Origin: Platerodrilus igneus
Lineage: Eukaryota > Arthropoda > Insecta > Coleoptera > Lycidae
Reading direction: 5' to 3'
Assembly: GCA_036346225.1 (NCBI GenBank)
Contig: JARFIW010001491.1
Span: 4,154,001-4,218,000, forward strand
Length of the DNA stretch: 64,000 nucleotides
In this document: positions 11,297 to 23,056 of the stretch, piece after piece
Layout: the number at the start of each line of letters is the position of its first letter
Position numbering within the stretch: position 1 is the stretch's first letter
Program-made: the position numbers and the translations under genes
The notes under the pieces: model-generated
Seen by the model: the letters and a program-made list of their open reading frames with translations, nothing else
The model's database searches: none
Told to the model about the DNA's origin: nothing

Positions 11297-11481
11297 TTGG
11301 TTGCCGATAACTCTATATAAGTAAGTCTTAAAGGACCGAACACTTCCTTACCAGATACCACCAACATGGAGTGATGCGGGAGGATTAAAGACCACTTGGT
11401 GGCTAAAGATACAGAGAACTCTTGAGCGTAAGAAATGAACAACCTTGACGCTTCGACAAAATTGGTACTTTGGTACCTATA

Positions 11482-11811
11482 TTAATCGGAACAACGACCC
11501 CGTCGTGCTATAAAGCGCCACAAGGTAGCAAGAAAAGCTTCGGATAAAGGATCAGAAACCAGTAAAGCCTTTGTGGCCATACACACAAAAATGCATTTAT
11601 ATACTTTGGTCCGTTTGGCACCTCTACCACGTCTTGGAATCGTGGCAATGGGGCCAGCAAAATCTAGTCCAGCATGACTTAATGGTTTTATTTGAAAAAT
11701 TCGAGGGACAGGTAAGTCGCCCATTAACGGAGACAATGAGGTAGGCTTGAATTTAAAACAATGAACACACTTTGAAAGAACACGATTAATAACACGTTTT
11801 AAACCCAACAC
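11482..11811 (-). pseudogene. BEL/Pao integrase core relic
   Basis: A 109-residue frame starts in the HHCC-finger region (CVHCFKFKP) and enters the DDE core with GLDFAGPI, whose Asp is the first catalytic residue. VYKCIFVCMATKALLV and FLATLWRFIARRGRCSD follow. The frame breaks before the remaining catalytic residues. Normal cores have about 160 residues, so only the first half is intact. Confidence 0.82.
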
Positions 11812-11945
11812 CCAAAATTGTTAAGAAACCAAATAACTCGAAGTTTGTGGACCTGGATGTAGATATTTACGGTGTGTATATTTGACAACCAACTCAGTGA
11901 GTCAATGATCTCGAGGTAGTAGTAGAAGATGCTTAGTATCACATA

Positions 11946-13072
11946 TTAATTCAGAATGTCGCAAACGACCACCAACACGTACAGTATTATCAGAATCGAT
12001 AAACGGGGCCAATTTTTGAATTGATTTTGCACACACTTTGACTTTCCTAATACTTCCACTTCATTGAGAAAAACCTTATGTTGAGCTATTTTCACAATCA
12101 CAAGTAATGCTTTATGCAATTCCGTCATCACAAACCTGTTTCCCTTTGCGGAACTTTACATTTCAAATTATAAAGCATAAGCAATAAGCCACATCACCTT
12201 GAATTTTACGCAATGAGGAAAACCTCTTCAATAAGACATTTATCTTCAAAGGACACAACATTTAACAAATTTAATCTTCTTTGATCACTTTCTATCACTG
12301 GGTCTATTTTCAGTGCATCAAATGAAGAATATGCATTCGAGTTGTAAAGAAAAGTTGGACCTATCCAAAACATTGAATGGTTTACAAGATAGAAAGGCAT
12401 TAGTTCACGCGAAGCACAATCTGCGGGATTGTCTACTCCACTGACATGATGCCATTGATGAGAGGCAATCTTATTCTGAATATGACTGATGCGATTAATA
12501 ACAAATGTCTTCCATCAATGAGGAGACGATTTGATCCAAGATAACATTACTGCAGAGTCTGATCAAGCATATATCTGATTAGAGGTAATCACGTTTTTGT
12601 AAAGACAAGTCACATATTCCACTAAATTGTATAAAAGCACAGCTGCACATAACTCCAAACGCGGTAACGAAATTCTCCTAAGAGGAACAACCTTCGATTT
12701 GGCACATACTAATTTTACGGAAATATTTCCTTCCAGTGCAACACAACGAATATATATATGGCAGTGGCATAGTCTGACTCGGAGGCATTACAAAACGGAC
12801 GAATCTGTACCGATTGTGCATTATCAATTTGAATATGACGAGGAATGGTAAGATTAGCTAAACATGGCAATTGTAAGTTATAAGAAAACCAACGGTCAAT
12901 TACATTAGAAGGGGATTTATCATCTCGATCCAGTCCTAAACTCCAAAGTTGTTCCATTAAATGTTTAGTAAGAAAGATAACAGAAGTCAGTAAATCAATT
13001 GGATCGAATACTCTAGAAATATCTGATAGAATGCCTCCTTCGTTTGGTACAGACTAGAGATGAAGGTTCTGC
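11946..13072 (-). pseudogene. BEL/Pao RNase H-like region, decayed
   Basis: Minus-strand readings in shifting frames follow the RT. One piece around 12715-12957 corresponds to the usual link after the RT palm (NLQLPCLANLTIPRH). An RNase H-like stretch around 12390-12620 ends with VSGVDNPADCASRELMPF, the typical motif just before the integrase in BEL pol, followed by a W-x-GP-like WIGPTFL at 12350-12365. Several stops and frameshifts occur. The plus-strand ORF 12627-12851 is a shadow. Confidence 0.7.
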
Positions 13073-13865
13073 CTAATATTGAAAACAATCTGTTCGAGGA
13101 TCCCACTGAAGGCCCAAAACCTTCACGGATAATGAATCTGCGCCATCAAAACACAACGGTTGAAGACCTTCCACAGGAAGCGACGATAACAACTCACGAT
13201 GATTACTAGTCCACTTACGGGGCATGTATCCAGCACTGGATAACAAAGATATAAGTTTTTGTTGTAAGGATAAAGCACCATCTAAAGAGTTGCAACCAGT
13301 CACTACATCATAGAGGTATGTGTCAGACATAAGCATCTTAGCAGTCAAATTGTCAATTGTCAATTGTCCAATTATCTTCAGCAAGCTGCAGAAGAGCGCG
13401 AATTATTAGAAAAGGCGATGAAGGTTACAGTCACAATTGATATCCGCGAACAGAATCATTTATAGAAAATCTTCACAGAATACGCTGAAAGGCACGATGT
13501 TGTTCACATATTTCAATTTTAAGATATATTTGCTTTATGTCTGCGGTCACAAGTTGATGTAACCTAAAGTTCAAATCTCTCTTTAACTTAGGACCAATTA
13601 ACAATACATCATTCAAAGATGTACCATTTGAAGATTTTGCTGAAGCATCAAACATGACTCTCAATCTTGATGTAGCACCATCGGGTTTAATAACACAATG
13701 ATGAGGAATATAAAACCTTGTCAATGGTTCACCACTAGATTTAGTTACTAACGACATATAACCTGAATCTAGATAGTCTTTCATAAAGGCCTTATAGTTA
13801 TCAGCAAGAGCACAATCTCTAGTTAAACGTCTTTTAAAGAATAATTTTATCACTTGAAAAACCAC
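13073..13865 (-). pseudogene. BEL/Pao reverse transcriptase relic
   Basis: Two ORF pieces (13473-13865 and 13073-13384) carry successive RT blocks. The first has FYIPHHCVIKPDGATSRLRV with MFDASAKSSNGTSLND, and then VTADIKQIYLKI, where the family normally has an Asp-Ile-x-x-x-Phe pattern. The second has DTYLYDVVTGCNS at the place of the catalytic YVDD box, so the box is altered to YLYD, and MPRKWTSNHRELL follows. About 90 bases between the pieces are out of frame or lost. The enzyme would be dead even without the frameshift. Confidence 0.85.
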
Positions 13866-13935
13866 GTAAATTTAAATGAACGGTGAACTGTATATTTTAA
13901 GGACTAATTCAAAATCCGATTTGAAAGGCCAAAAA

Positions 13936-14169
13936 TGTTAATAAATCACTAACTTTCACGAAGTAAGTAGAAATATTTAACCTAATTTCTACGTAATTGG
14001 TGTGTTCAAAGGTAAATGCATTCATTGAGTAGTTTCACTTGCACTTGCACTTGTTTTTCCAAAAAACAAAACACATTGGCAGGAGTAATAACGTCCCAAT
14101 AAACACACCAATTTTATAAACTCGAAAAAGAATAGAAATTTAACTAATTAACTCAACCAATCATAAACA
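13936..14169 (-). repeat. 5' LTR of the BEL/Pao provirus
   Basis: This 234-bp partner of 10402-10654 lacks about 20 bases present there. Five bases inside it (minus strand) a TGG begins a possible primer binding site near 13914-13931. I cannot name the tRNA. Confidence 0.88.
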
Positions 14170-14640
14170 GTTAGTATGTGTATTGCGTATGTGTTTATTG
14201 CTATTGTTTTGTTTCTTGCTTCGAGTTCTGTTTTAAGTATTTTAGTAAGTCTATGTATTTCTGTTTCAGTTCTTCTTTCATTTATGAGTGTTCTGTTCCT
14301 AGTTTTGGTTTGTATTCTCGATATGGGTATGTAACTATGGTGTCCATTGCTTGATTGTGATCGTGTTTGTTGTTTAGCGCGTAGTTTTTTTGTTTTGTTA
14401 GTTTACCCTTTAGTATACTAACCTTCTTGCATTTGTCCGTTCCAAGAATCATGTTTAAGTCGCGGCTTTGTTTCTGTTATTTTGAGTAGGTGATTAAGTT
14501 GTGACTTAGTTGATGCTATTAGTTTCAGGTCGTTCATTATAGAATAATTATTTTGTTTGTTACCTGGAATGTTTCCATATTTTAATGTTGCTTATTGCGT
14601 CGATATGGTTTAGTGCTAGACCAAAACTAAATGCACTAAG
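14170..14640 (-). pseudogene. LINE reverse transcriptase, palm and thumb part
   Basis: Minus-strand reading through several frames gives FGLALNHIDA (near 14600-14635), then a degraded catalytic loop reading MNDLKLIAST where the family has an MDDL-type box (near 14535), and then KYIDLLKYLK and AINTYAIHILT (near 14175-14270). It abuts the BEL provirus and continues across it at 10401. Multiple stops and a lost catalytic Asp make it inactive. Confidence 0.75.
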
Positions 14641-14649
14641 GATTTTCCG

Positions 14650-17580
14650 GAACCTCTTCGGATTCTTTTCGTTTTTACGACTTGTTTGAAAGCGACAGTC
14701 CCTTGCGCGCATTTTCAACCTCATTTCCAACGACATTTGTCAGTTTTGCAGCACGCAATATTAGCAAGACACCATTTAGCAAAACCCCTAACCTTTCATT
14801 TTAACCAACCCTTCCACCACAATCACCGACAGATTTGAATCCACATGAAACCTAAAGATCACCCGCCTCACCTGGAAATTGTGAGAATGTCATTTACCAC
14901 TTTCCGCCGACATTTGTCCAGCGAGAAATCTTTTCATTCAAACCCACAATAAAACCTTATGTTTGGCAACAAACGATTTTCCACACACGGAACCAAGAAT
15001 TATCACTCCCAGACCTCATTTTAAGACTGACTGTCACATTGAAGCCTTAAAATTTTTCAGAACAAAATGAATCCGATTTTAGCCGAATCAGAGACTTAAC
15101 AGATACACACAATATACCCGATACAAACCCTGAGTAATTTTCTCCACATTCAACGATGTATAACATTTACATGGCAATTAGTTTACACAGCCACCCCCAA
15201 ACCAAATTTTCCCAGGACAATCCCTAAACAACCATTTTAAATGTAACCAACACAATTTAACACGTATTTTCAATTTACACCATTTAACCACACTCTTTTT
15301 TACACCGAAAATTTATCTTCAACGATTCATTTAAAAACGATCGACCAACCGTGGAGATACATTTCCCGTCAGCCAAGTCCGAGTATTTAATGAACCCAAA
15401 ACTTAAAAGATTTATGGGAAATAACCTTAAAAAAGCAATAATAAGACGTGCAGTTTTTAAAGACATAATCTTAAACCAACATCTGTTTTTCGGACACCAC
15501 GTTAAGCCTTCAAATGTTTTAACATTGGAATTGAAGTAATTTGTATCATTCGCTCGATAAACCGCCTGCCACAATTTTTCTTACAAACCGGACATTCGGA
15601 CAGTAAACGCGTAACCAGCCATTAACAATAAAATGCATGCCTATAATTTGACAAAATAAATTTTTAACCATCCCCATTTCCGTGAATTTCCACGACCCAA
15701 CCACTTGGGCAAGTTGCTGCATGACAACCGCGCCTTGGTCCTTGTCACCATTTCGTAACGTCAACCATAATAAAACGTTTCTACTTAATAAAATGGATTC
15801 GACACAACAAATTTAATAACCATGGTCCATTTAAACCAATTTTAGATACTACAGAGAAAGTTCACTTTTAAGACGTTTCATGTTAATTTTATTAAATCCA
15901 TGAAACGACACCACGTTAACACTTTGCAACCAATAGCTGACTAATTAGATTCCGTTATGAAGTCCAGTTTGCCGCGTTCTAATCCGGGAACTATGACCAT
16001 TCCTTCGTAATACATTTGCGCAAACTAGCACCTGTTCGCCGCAGCATCCTTCATACCGAAAACGTTGTCTGTTGATCGATTCATTTCAAAGAATCCGGAT
16101 GGAAAGACTCCCGCAACTGAGAAGTTGCAGTCACCACATTTCCAAAGAAAATAACTACGGTTATTCCAACCATCAATTTAATACTTCCGTTACCAGGGCT
16201 TTAAACACAATTAAAGCCAGTTGTGGTTTTACCAAATTCATTTTAACGCAGTGTCAAATGATCGTTTTTCTGCCGTTTGATTTCAAACCTACGTTTTAGA
16301 CACAACCTTGGCCAGCATACGCCGGCACCATCTTTTTGCCAAAGAAATCATCCCTTTCATTTAACAATGGAAGACCTTTTTCATCTAACGCAACGGCACA
16401 GTTCACCGATTCATTCGTCCATCCATATCAATAACAACTAATGATTTCCACAAGAGTCTGTTCGTGCCAAATGCAGCAACATTTCCACTGCCGTGTCATC
16501 CATTCCAATTCCATTGTTTGAACCTTTCCACCAAGCACGTTTGATATTCCATCATTCTTTCCGAAACGAAGAGTTTCACCACGCGTGTCGCCCTCGACGA
16601 GCGATTATCAATCAACCGAATCATTCTTGAATTGAACATGGTGTTGCAGATTTGTAAAAAGTACTCCGAGTAGCACGGAGATTTATTTTATCGGCTTCTC
16701 CTCACTATCTCCCAAACAGGAACAGTCGCCGAGCACTACTTTATCATTTCCTTCCTTTTCGGACAACTTTTTCGCCAATTTCATCCCCAATACACGCTGA
16801 GCAGGTTATTAACAAACACAGTTTTAGTTGTCCGACACTCCACATTTTGGCAGGTTGGTATTGGCCTTTAGAATAACCATCTTCCATACGAAACAGCCGA
16901 ACACCTTCGACCAAGTTCACCGCACAGGTTTTCACCAACCGAATCCATTCAGGTCAGCAGACGCAATTTCCTTAAACGCGACAACGAAAAATCCATTGCC
17001 AGTTGATCCAACCTGGCTCACCATTGTATACAACGCTTGACATGTAAACACAACCCCATTTCGTTGTCAACCATAAATTCTTTTCTTTATTCCCAGGCAA
17101 GTTTAACACCATCTGAATAGCCCGCATTGTTATCCATCAAAAGAGAAAATTCTTTTCACTTCGTCTTAACCAGGTTTCCAGTTCACTCATCTTATCCACA
17201 TTCCGGCCAGATTTGGAATTATAGTTAAGCAAAACTTTAAAACATCTCAGATTTGGCCCACGATTTATCCAAACAAACCTTCTTTAACACAGCCTGCGGA
17301 CACAATGTCTGCCAATTCTGAACGCAGAAATGCACCACATTTGAAAACCCGCCGCGTAAATGAACACACCACTAATCGAAAATGCGATTGTTGTTACCAG
17401 ATCAGCTGCCGCCGACAGAATCACCGATATTGCGCAGGAATGACGATGTTTGAACAGCCCACGATTTCCACGTCAAGATAAAACCGTTAATACCTAACGC
17501 CAGTTTAAGCCGCCAGCAACACCAAGACATTTATAAATTACAGGTTAGCGGCCGCGGCGCTGACCCAACCTTAATTTTTC
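14650..17580 (-). pseudogene. decayed virus-like element, inverted arm (minus)
   Basis: This stretch is C/A-rich on the plus strand and reads as scattered minus-strand ORF pieces (16744-16938, 15546-15764, 15284-15574). Over much of its length it is a diverged reverse complement of 18020-19560. For example, the minus strand at 16600-16870 and the plus strand at 18965-19280 share CCAAAATGTGGAG, TCTGCAACACCAT and GTTGTCCGAAAA. I do not recognise a protein family. Its association with Polinton-like terminal-repeat pieces further right suggests it came from a related virus-like element. The part below about 16000 has no obvious partner in the other arm. Confidence 0.55.
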
Positions 17581-17649
17581 TTTATCTAACCTAGGTCCAC
17601 ACTTGTTTTTAATGGAAAACTCATTAAAATCAATTAGTGTTTTTTAATG

Positions 17650-20290
17650 AAAAACTCATTAAAAGCAATAGGTATATGGTCATGTGGTCATATGGTCATT
17701 CATGTGGTCATATGGCCATTCATATGGTCATGTTATATGGCCATTGGTCATGGGGTTCCTATGGGCAATTTCATTAACTTCATAATATATCCGGGATATA
17801 TGTCGATGCGCATCCCTGTCGGCTTAGGTTGGATAACAACATATTCGACTATCTTCGGCAATATACGTCCTCACTCTGTAGAATACGTAAGAGAACAATT
17901 TTTTCGTATTCAATTTAGTATTCGATAGTAGCTAGAACGGTAAACATGAGCGTCTCCAAGGTGATTAACGTTTCTCAACTTCTTGGGAATAAAGTGAAAC
18001 CGACAAATGAGCGATTTGGATTATGGCTGTTGGCAGATTATGTGCAACAATAATCTGGTAACAGATATTGGTAATATTTGTTATGTCGAAGGCGAAAAGA
18101 TGCTGACTGGTGGACTACACACACCAATTACAGAACCATTTTGTGACAATATAATGTTGGTTAAAATTTGCGACCTTTCTGACACCGAACAAGCATCTGC
18201 AAACAAAAGGATGTTTATCCTAAAAAGAAATTTGTGGATTTAACAGCTATCTACGAAGAAAGTTCAACCGATTTGTTTCGCTAGGCATGGTGTTAAAGCT
18301 AAGCTCCGTTTTCTCTGGAAAGCACTAACAAGATGGGCCAGAGAGTAAAAGAAATTATCGGAAAAGAAGACCTCGAATGCATTAATAAAAATTCCAAAAT
18401 CCTATATGTGTTCCATACAAAGTGGAACTAGCAGATGTTGTTGGAAACTTTATTGAGGAACTACCAGATATATTAGACGAAGTCGAAAAGATTATTTCTA
18501 TCTTTTGACATGGATGTAACCCAAGATTTTGCGGGATATTTAGCAAGATGGAGAGTGTAATTATTTAACTACAAAGCATAACTTTTGCTATAAGGAGAAT
18601 ACGAAGAAAAGTGTAATATTATAGTTGACAACGATAAAACTGGGGATTGATTGTTTAACATGGCTAACAACCAATGCAAGAATTAAGATATACAACAAAT
18701 TTGTGTGTCAGATAACAAGTCCTGGTGTTAATAAACAACTTGGCAATCATATACTAGATTTTTACGTTGTCCAGATGTACGTTTAAGGGAAACATTTGCG
18801 TCTACTTTGGCCAAAGAACATGGTATTACGCGATTGGAAGCGACAATATACAACTGTGCAATTGGAAGCTATGTCAGTGCGGAACGGGTGTATAAACCCT
18901 TAAAAGACTGTTTAACCTTATTGGAAGATAGTGTTATACTTCCTAAAGGCGCCAATGTACTCGGTACCACTTGCCAAAATGTGGAGTAAGCTATCGGACA
19001 AGCTACAAAATAGCTGCTGTTTAGTGTATAATAACCTGCTACAGTACGTGTATTGGGGAATGGCAATACAAAAGAAATTGACGGGCTTGCAAATTAGTTG
19101 TCCGAAAAACTAAAGGAAAGGGAAAATTGATAAAGTATGTGCTTTGGCTTTTAGTTTTAACTATTTACCTTAAATTATTTGGAGATAGTAGAGGAAGATA
19201 GCCAAGATAAAATAAAATCTTACACAAGTGCTACATTAAAGCAGGTAGTACATATTTTACACAATCTGCAACACCATATTCTACAATTCCAAAAGAAATA
19301 GTATTTCGGAATTGGGATTGATAGATACGCCTAACATTCGTCCAGAGGTTGTACGACAACGCGTAAATATTGGTAGTAAACTCTATCCGTTTACGCTAAA
19401 GGAAATTGCCCCATTATGTATACCATACGCTGTAAGTGGAAGGAAAAGACAACTGGAATTAGAGGAAATGGATGCAAAAGGCGAAAATTGGACTACATGG
19501 AAAACACTGCGACAATACGCGATCAATACAAAGATGTGTTAAACAAAGAACATCTTATTAGAGAAAATGAGGAAGAATTAAAAGATTATTTTATGTGCCG
19601 ATGGACTGACTTAGATACATCTGGGTTGTACAAGCTGTATGCATTTGCGGTTAGTAAGAAAGACTCTTTAGTTATGTAGGCGTTCTTGCAGAAAAGGATG
19701 GTACTAAATCCGTATATTTTAAAGGTTATTCTAAAACGTATTTATCAAAATGCAGATAACAAAGACGAACTAAGGAATGCGGGTTTCGTAACCTTGCGTA
19801 CACCACACGCAAAGGGGTTCCGCTAAACATTGTATATTTCCTAGTAAAGAACCTTTCGGATCATTTAAAACCGAGGGTCTTACAACCTATAACAACCATA
19901 TATTCCCAAAAGTGGTGGATATGCAACTACGCAACAGGTGTGTGGAGAAAAAGGATTTCCCAATACCGACAAGAAGAAGTCGATCAAGCTTAACAAGATA
20001 CGTATGCAGGATATAGTGGAAAGCTGCGATTAAAAGATTGTCACAAGCTGCAAGAATTACACGAAGGAATGGATCTGGTTGTGGAATCAAAGACTTTAAA
20101 TATAGAGGCAAACTTCGGTACATTTTACAATTCGAAAACCTAGACGGTCTTTATGTATCAAACTATTGGTTAGAAAAGGAGATAGAAGACTTGGGTGTCG
20201 ATTTAAATTTTAAGCTGCGAATAAAATTAGATAAAATTAAAACCACTGCAAACAAACATAAAGAAAGGACTGTCTTCTGTGTATAACTTT
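17650..20290 (+). pseudogene. decayed virus-like element, direct arm (plus), function unknown
   Basis: A run of plus-strand ORF fragments in shifting frames (18007-18243, 18807-18989, 18931-19113, 19312-19542, 19416-19679, 20038-20286) reads as one or two long decayed genes. Overlapping frames continue one another, for example 19312-19542 into 19416-19679, which points to frameshifts in once-longer ORFs. I recognise no domain. The last piece ends in a basic tail at 20283. The stretch is homologous to the inverted arm 14650-17580. No polymerase, integrase or ATPase motif was found. Confidence 0.5.
17667..17760 (+). repeat. short imperfect repeats of a CATATGGTCAT-type motif
   Basis: About eight imperfect units such as GGTCATATGGTCATT and ATATGGCCATTC lie near the centre of the inverted duplication. 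Their core is CATATG, itself palindromic. The units sit in an otherwise AT-rich spacer (17580-18000). Confidence 0.7.
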
Positions 20291-20447
20291 GTATTAAAAT
20301 TAAGTTTAAATGACTCCATGCTTGGTATTAAATATTTTTAAATTTGTTATGTATAATGTCAGAATAAACATTTTATAATAGTATATAACATTGTTCTTTA
20401 TTTATAAAAGGCTGTGACGTTACCCCGAAATAGCAGTCGCACAGAGA

Positions 20448-20545
20448 GGGTGCGCATGGGCAGCGAGCATGGGCAGGTGCGTACGCGCAGGGGTGCGCAT
20501 GGGCAGGGTGTGCATGCGCAGGGTGCTCATGGGCTGGGATGTGTC
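20448..20545. repeat. GC-rich minisatellite
   Basis: Six or so imperfect units of about 15 bases near GGGTGCGCATGGGCA lie in surrounding DNA that is strongly AT-rich. Two related copies of the flanking unit (near 21930 and 22385) carry only one unit at the same place (gaagggtatgcatg), so the array expanded after duplication. Confidence 0.8.
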
Positions 20546-20554
20546 TGGGCGTAC

Positions 20555-20757
20555 ACGAGGGAAGCGGATGTTAACAGTCACCAAGCATCCAATTCTTTAT
20601 TTGGATGGTATCGAGTACTTGCTGCGTATGTATCCGGAGTAAAAGAATACGATTTGCATACGCAGCTTATTAATAAAATTAGTTTATCGAGGGAAGATGA
20701 CAAAAGGTACATCATTCCTAATAGTACAACAATCTACGCATGGGGTGTAAAGATATA
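20555..20757 (+). pseudogene. ORF remnant in repeated unit, unknown
   Basis: The open frame that begins in the minisatellite (20414) runs on to 20757. Its non-repetitive part contains NSLFGWYRVLAAYVSGVKEY and ends in YAWGVKI. The first 80 bases are repeated, diverged, at 22131-22200. No family was recognised. It is probably a tail of the same decayed element gene. Confidence 0.4.
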
Positions 20758-20934
20758 AGATAGTTGTTTATATTTGTATGGATTTGTAAATCTATTGTAT
20801 ATATTAGTTTTAAGACTCCATAATTTTTAAGTTCTTCTCCCACCTTCCAAATCCTTCCGGCTTCTATCCTGGTTGACAGAGTATACGTGTTATCTCCACG
20901 TGGTATTCGCGGGACACATCGGTTTTAGATTTCG

Positions 20935-21130
20935 GGAGATGGTTGGTTAAGGCATATGTCTTGTAGCAAAAAGGGTTTTAAAGATGGAAGTTAAATAAAG
21001 ATGGGCAAAAATTAGTCTTTAAAAGGCATAACTTTGTATGGGTGGTCCTATTTAAAATTTATTTACAGATTTGGGGTCCCTAGAAAATTTAATATTAGTT
21101 GATACCTAGCAAAATATATTTATCTTAAAA
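20935..21130 (+). repeat. piece resembling the Polinton-like terminal repeat
   Basis: This tract aligns by eye with the inner right terminal repeat of the 33.7-46.5 kb element (40195-40400). Shared features are CATATGTCTTG near the start, taactttgta, CCTATTTAAAAT and TTGATACC followed by ATATATTTATCTTAAAAG. It has the same orientation as the right repeat. It marks an end, or a rearranged end, of a related element. Confidence 0.75.
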
Positions 21131-21317
21131 GAGTGACTACCCTGCGTATAATAAATACAATATAACACTTGTCAACAAAAAGTTGTAGAAAATTAAAGAC
21201 GTATTTAATGGGGTCCAGTATTAGAATTTGTTGGTAGTAATGTTAAGTCCTACTGTATTGTAGGCGAGAAAGATACGATAAAAAAGATTAAAGGGGTCTC
21301 ACGAATTGTAGTTAAGT

Positions 21318-21405
21318 AAAACCGAGGGTCTTACAACCTATAACGAGCATATACCTCCAAAAGGGGTGGCATGCAACTACGCAGCAGTGCGTGGAGAATA
21401 AGAAT
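21318..21405 (+). repeat. diverged second copy of 19867-19955
   Basis: Both copies contain AAACCGAGGGTCTTACAACC and then ATGCAACTACGCA and TGTGGAGAA-like tracts. It shows internal duplication of the decayed element. Confidence 0.75.
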
Positions 21406-21771
21406 TCTCTCAATAAGAAATTAAAGTTTCCATGTACGTAGCACCAGTCATTGGGAAATGGTCGAAATGTGGAACCTATAAAGGCGATTATTAATTATGG
21501 TTTAGAAAAATAGTAGTTTTCGTGGACTAAATAAAATAGCTTAGACTGGTTAATGTATATGGTTACATATTCTCGTACACATCCACAAACATCTGCTTTA
21601 CGTCCACAATGGCGATACCGGTAGTTTTTGTTTAACAAATAGTAGGAAAGATACGTCGGTGTTAGTGGTGGAAGCCCATAGAATTCAAAAAGAACGGTGT
21701 GGCGGAATGTATGGTGGTTCCCGTTAGAATAATCGAAAGTGGTTAATCAGTCGTATTAGATGTTTAAATAA

Positions 21772-21995
21772 GCGAAAGTGTAAAGGCCTACATAAACAAA
21801 AATTTAATTAACCGACAAAAAGTGCGCGATGTGCTACACTTATAAAGAAAGTATGGAATGGTGCTTTTGCATCGGTCCTAGCAGTAAAAAGGGCGACTGA
21901 CTTTTCCAAGCAACTACAAGAATAGCAGTAGCGCAGAGAAGGGTATGCATGTATTATACAGTTGCTGCAAAATATGTTAGTTTACGCGTAGCTCG
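21772..21995 (+). repeat. direct repeat, copy 1
   Basis: About 220 bases are repeated at 22235-22455 with roughly 85% similarity by eye. Shared tracts are GCGAAAGTGTAAA, GCATCGGTCCTA and TATGCATGTATTATACAG. The copies are 463 bases apart. Within them lies one unit of the motif that is expanded at 20448-20545. Confidence 0.8.
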
Positions 21996-22234
21996 GATGT
22001 GTAATTGATCACGACTTAAAGATCCCTCGGAGGTTTAAAATTGTCGGCCCATTGTCGTTTGAAAATGTTTGTAAATTATCAGAAGCGGGTTGAAGTATAA
22101 TGGATTATTGACTGAGTTTTTCCTACCTTTACGAGGGAATCGGAAATTGACAGACATCGAGCATCTAATTCTCTATTTGGACGATATCGAGTACTTACCG
22201 GTTCTAGAAATCATTACGTGCGATTGACCGCTAT

Positions 22235-22455
22235 GCGAAAGTGTAAAAGCCTACAGAAGCAAATTTAATTATCATACGAAAAAGCGCGATGTGCTATAGA
22301 AAGTATAAAAAAAATGGTGCTTTGCATCGGTCCTAACAGTAAAAAGGAGAGTGACTTTTCTAGCAATTACAAGAATAGCAGTAGCGCGGCGAAGGGTATG
22401 CATGTATTATACAGCGCATTGTTGCTATAAAATATGTTAGTTTACGAGAAGCTCG
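22235..22455 (+). repeat. direct repeat, copy 2
   Basis: Partner of 21772-21995. It is preceded at 22131-22200 by a diverged copy of 20555-20635. Together these show a tandemly duplicated module about 460 bases long. Confidence 0.8.
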
Positions 22456-22955
22456 AACGTGCACAAATTAAATTTTAATCTATAATTAACCACAGGTCGT
22501 AAAATGGGAAATTAATGGGTAATTTGAATACCGCTAAGCATATACTTTCGCTTGGTGATTCATTTGGAAAATATTCAAGCCTACCTAAAATATGACGTAG
22601 AAGTTATTTAAAATTAAATTACTTTATTAGTAAGTATCCTGTAGACAGCAAGTTGGTATTTTCTTAGTAATGGTTTAAAGTGTTTTTGGTTATAGTAGCA
22701 CTGCATCTTCTACAGCACGACTTGCACACAATTTGTGCGTGTGCTACCACCCTTTTGGATTTTTAATATGCACGCGATCCGTATAACATGGAAGACGTTT
22801 TCCGGTGTTTCTACTAACGGCATTCGCACCATCGACGAAGCGAACCAGGTGCATGCATTGGCGCTAAATGTATTGGACGAGCAGCGGGATTATGACGTCA
22901 TTTAGTTCCCCGTGAATCCTCAACATCGTTCGGTCGTTTCGGAAACCTTCGGTTG
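22456..22955. other. decayed element DNA, nothing recognised
   Basis: Mixed-composition DNA within the decayed block. There is a GC-richer stretch at 22720-22950 upstream of the zinc-finger-like frame, which may have been promoter or leader sequence. No gene was recognised. Confidence 0.3.
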
Positions 22956-23056
22956 CATTCTATAAGGAACATAAATCAGGTACGCTCGAGTAAGCTTTTT
23001 AGTTAGTTCGCTTACGTTTCCAAAGTGCTATAGTGCGGGTTTTGTTTTGTACTAAA

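Larger units (their letters stand above)
10402..14169 (-). mobile_element. BEL/Pao provirus with two LTRs and 5-bp target duplication
   Basis: Direct repeats at 10402-10654 and 13936-14169 start TGTTTATGATTGG and end TTAACA on the minus strand. They flank decayed BEL pol. The bases just outside are GTTAG at 10397-10401 and GTTAG at 14170-14174, a perfect 5-bp target duplication, the usual length for BEL/Pao. The interior of about 3.3 kb has RT, RNase H, integrase and C-terminal relics but no gag or protease, so about half the element is missing. The insertion site lies inside a LINE ORF. Confidence 0.92.
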
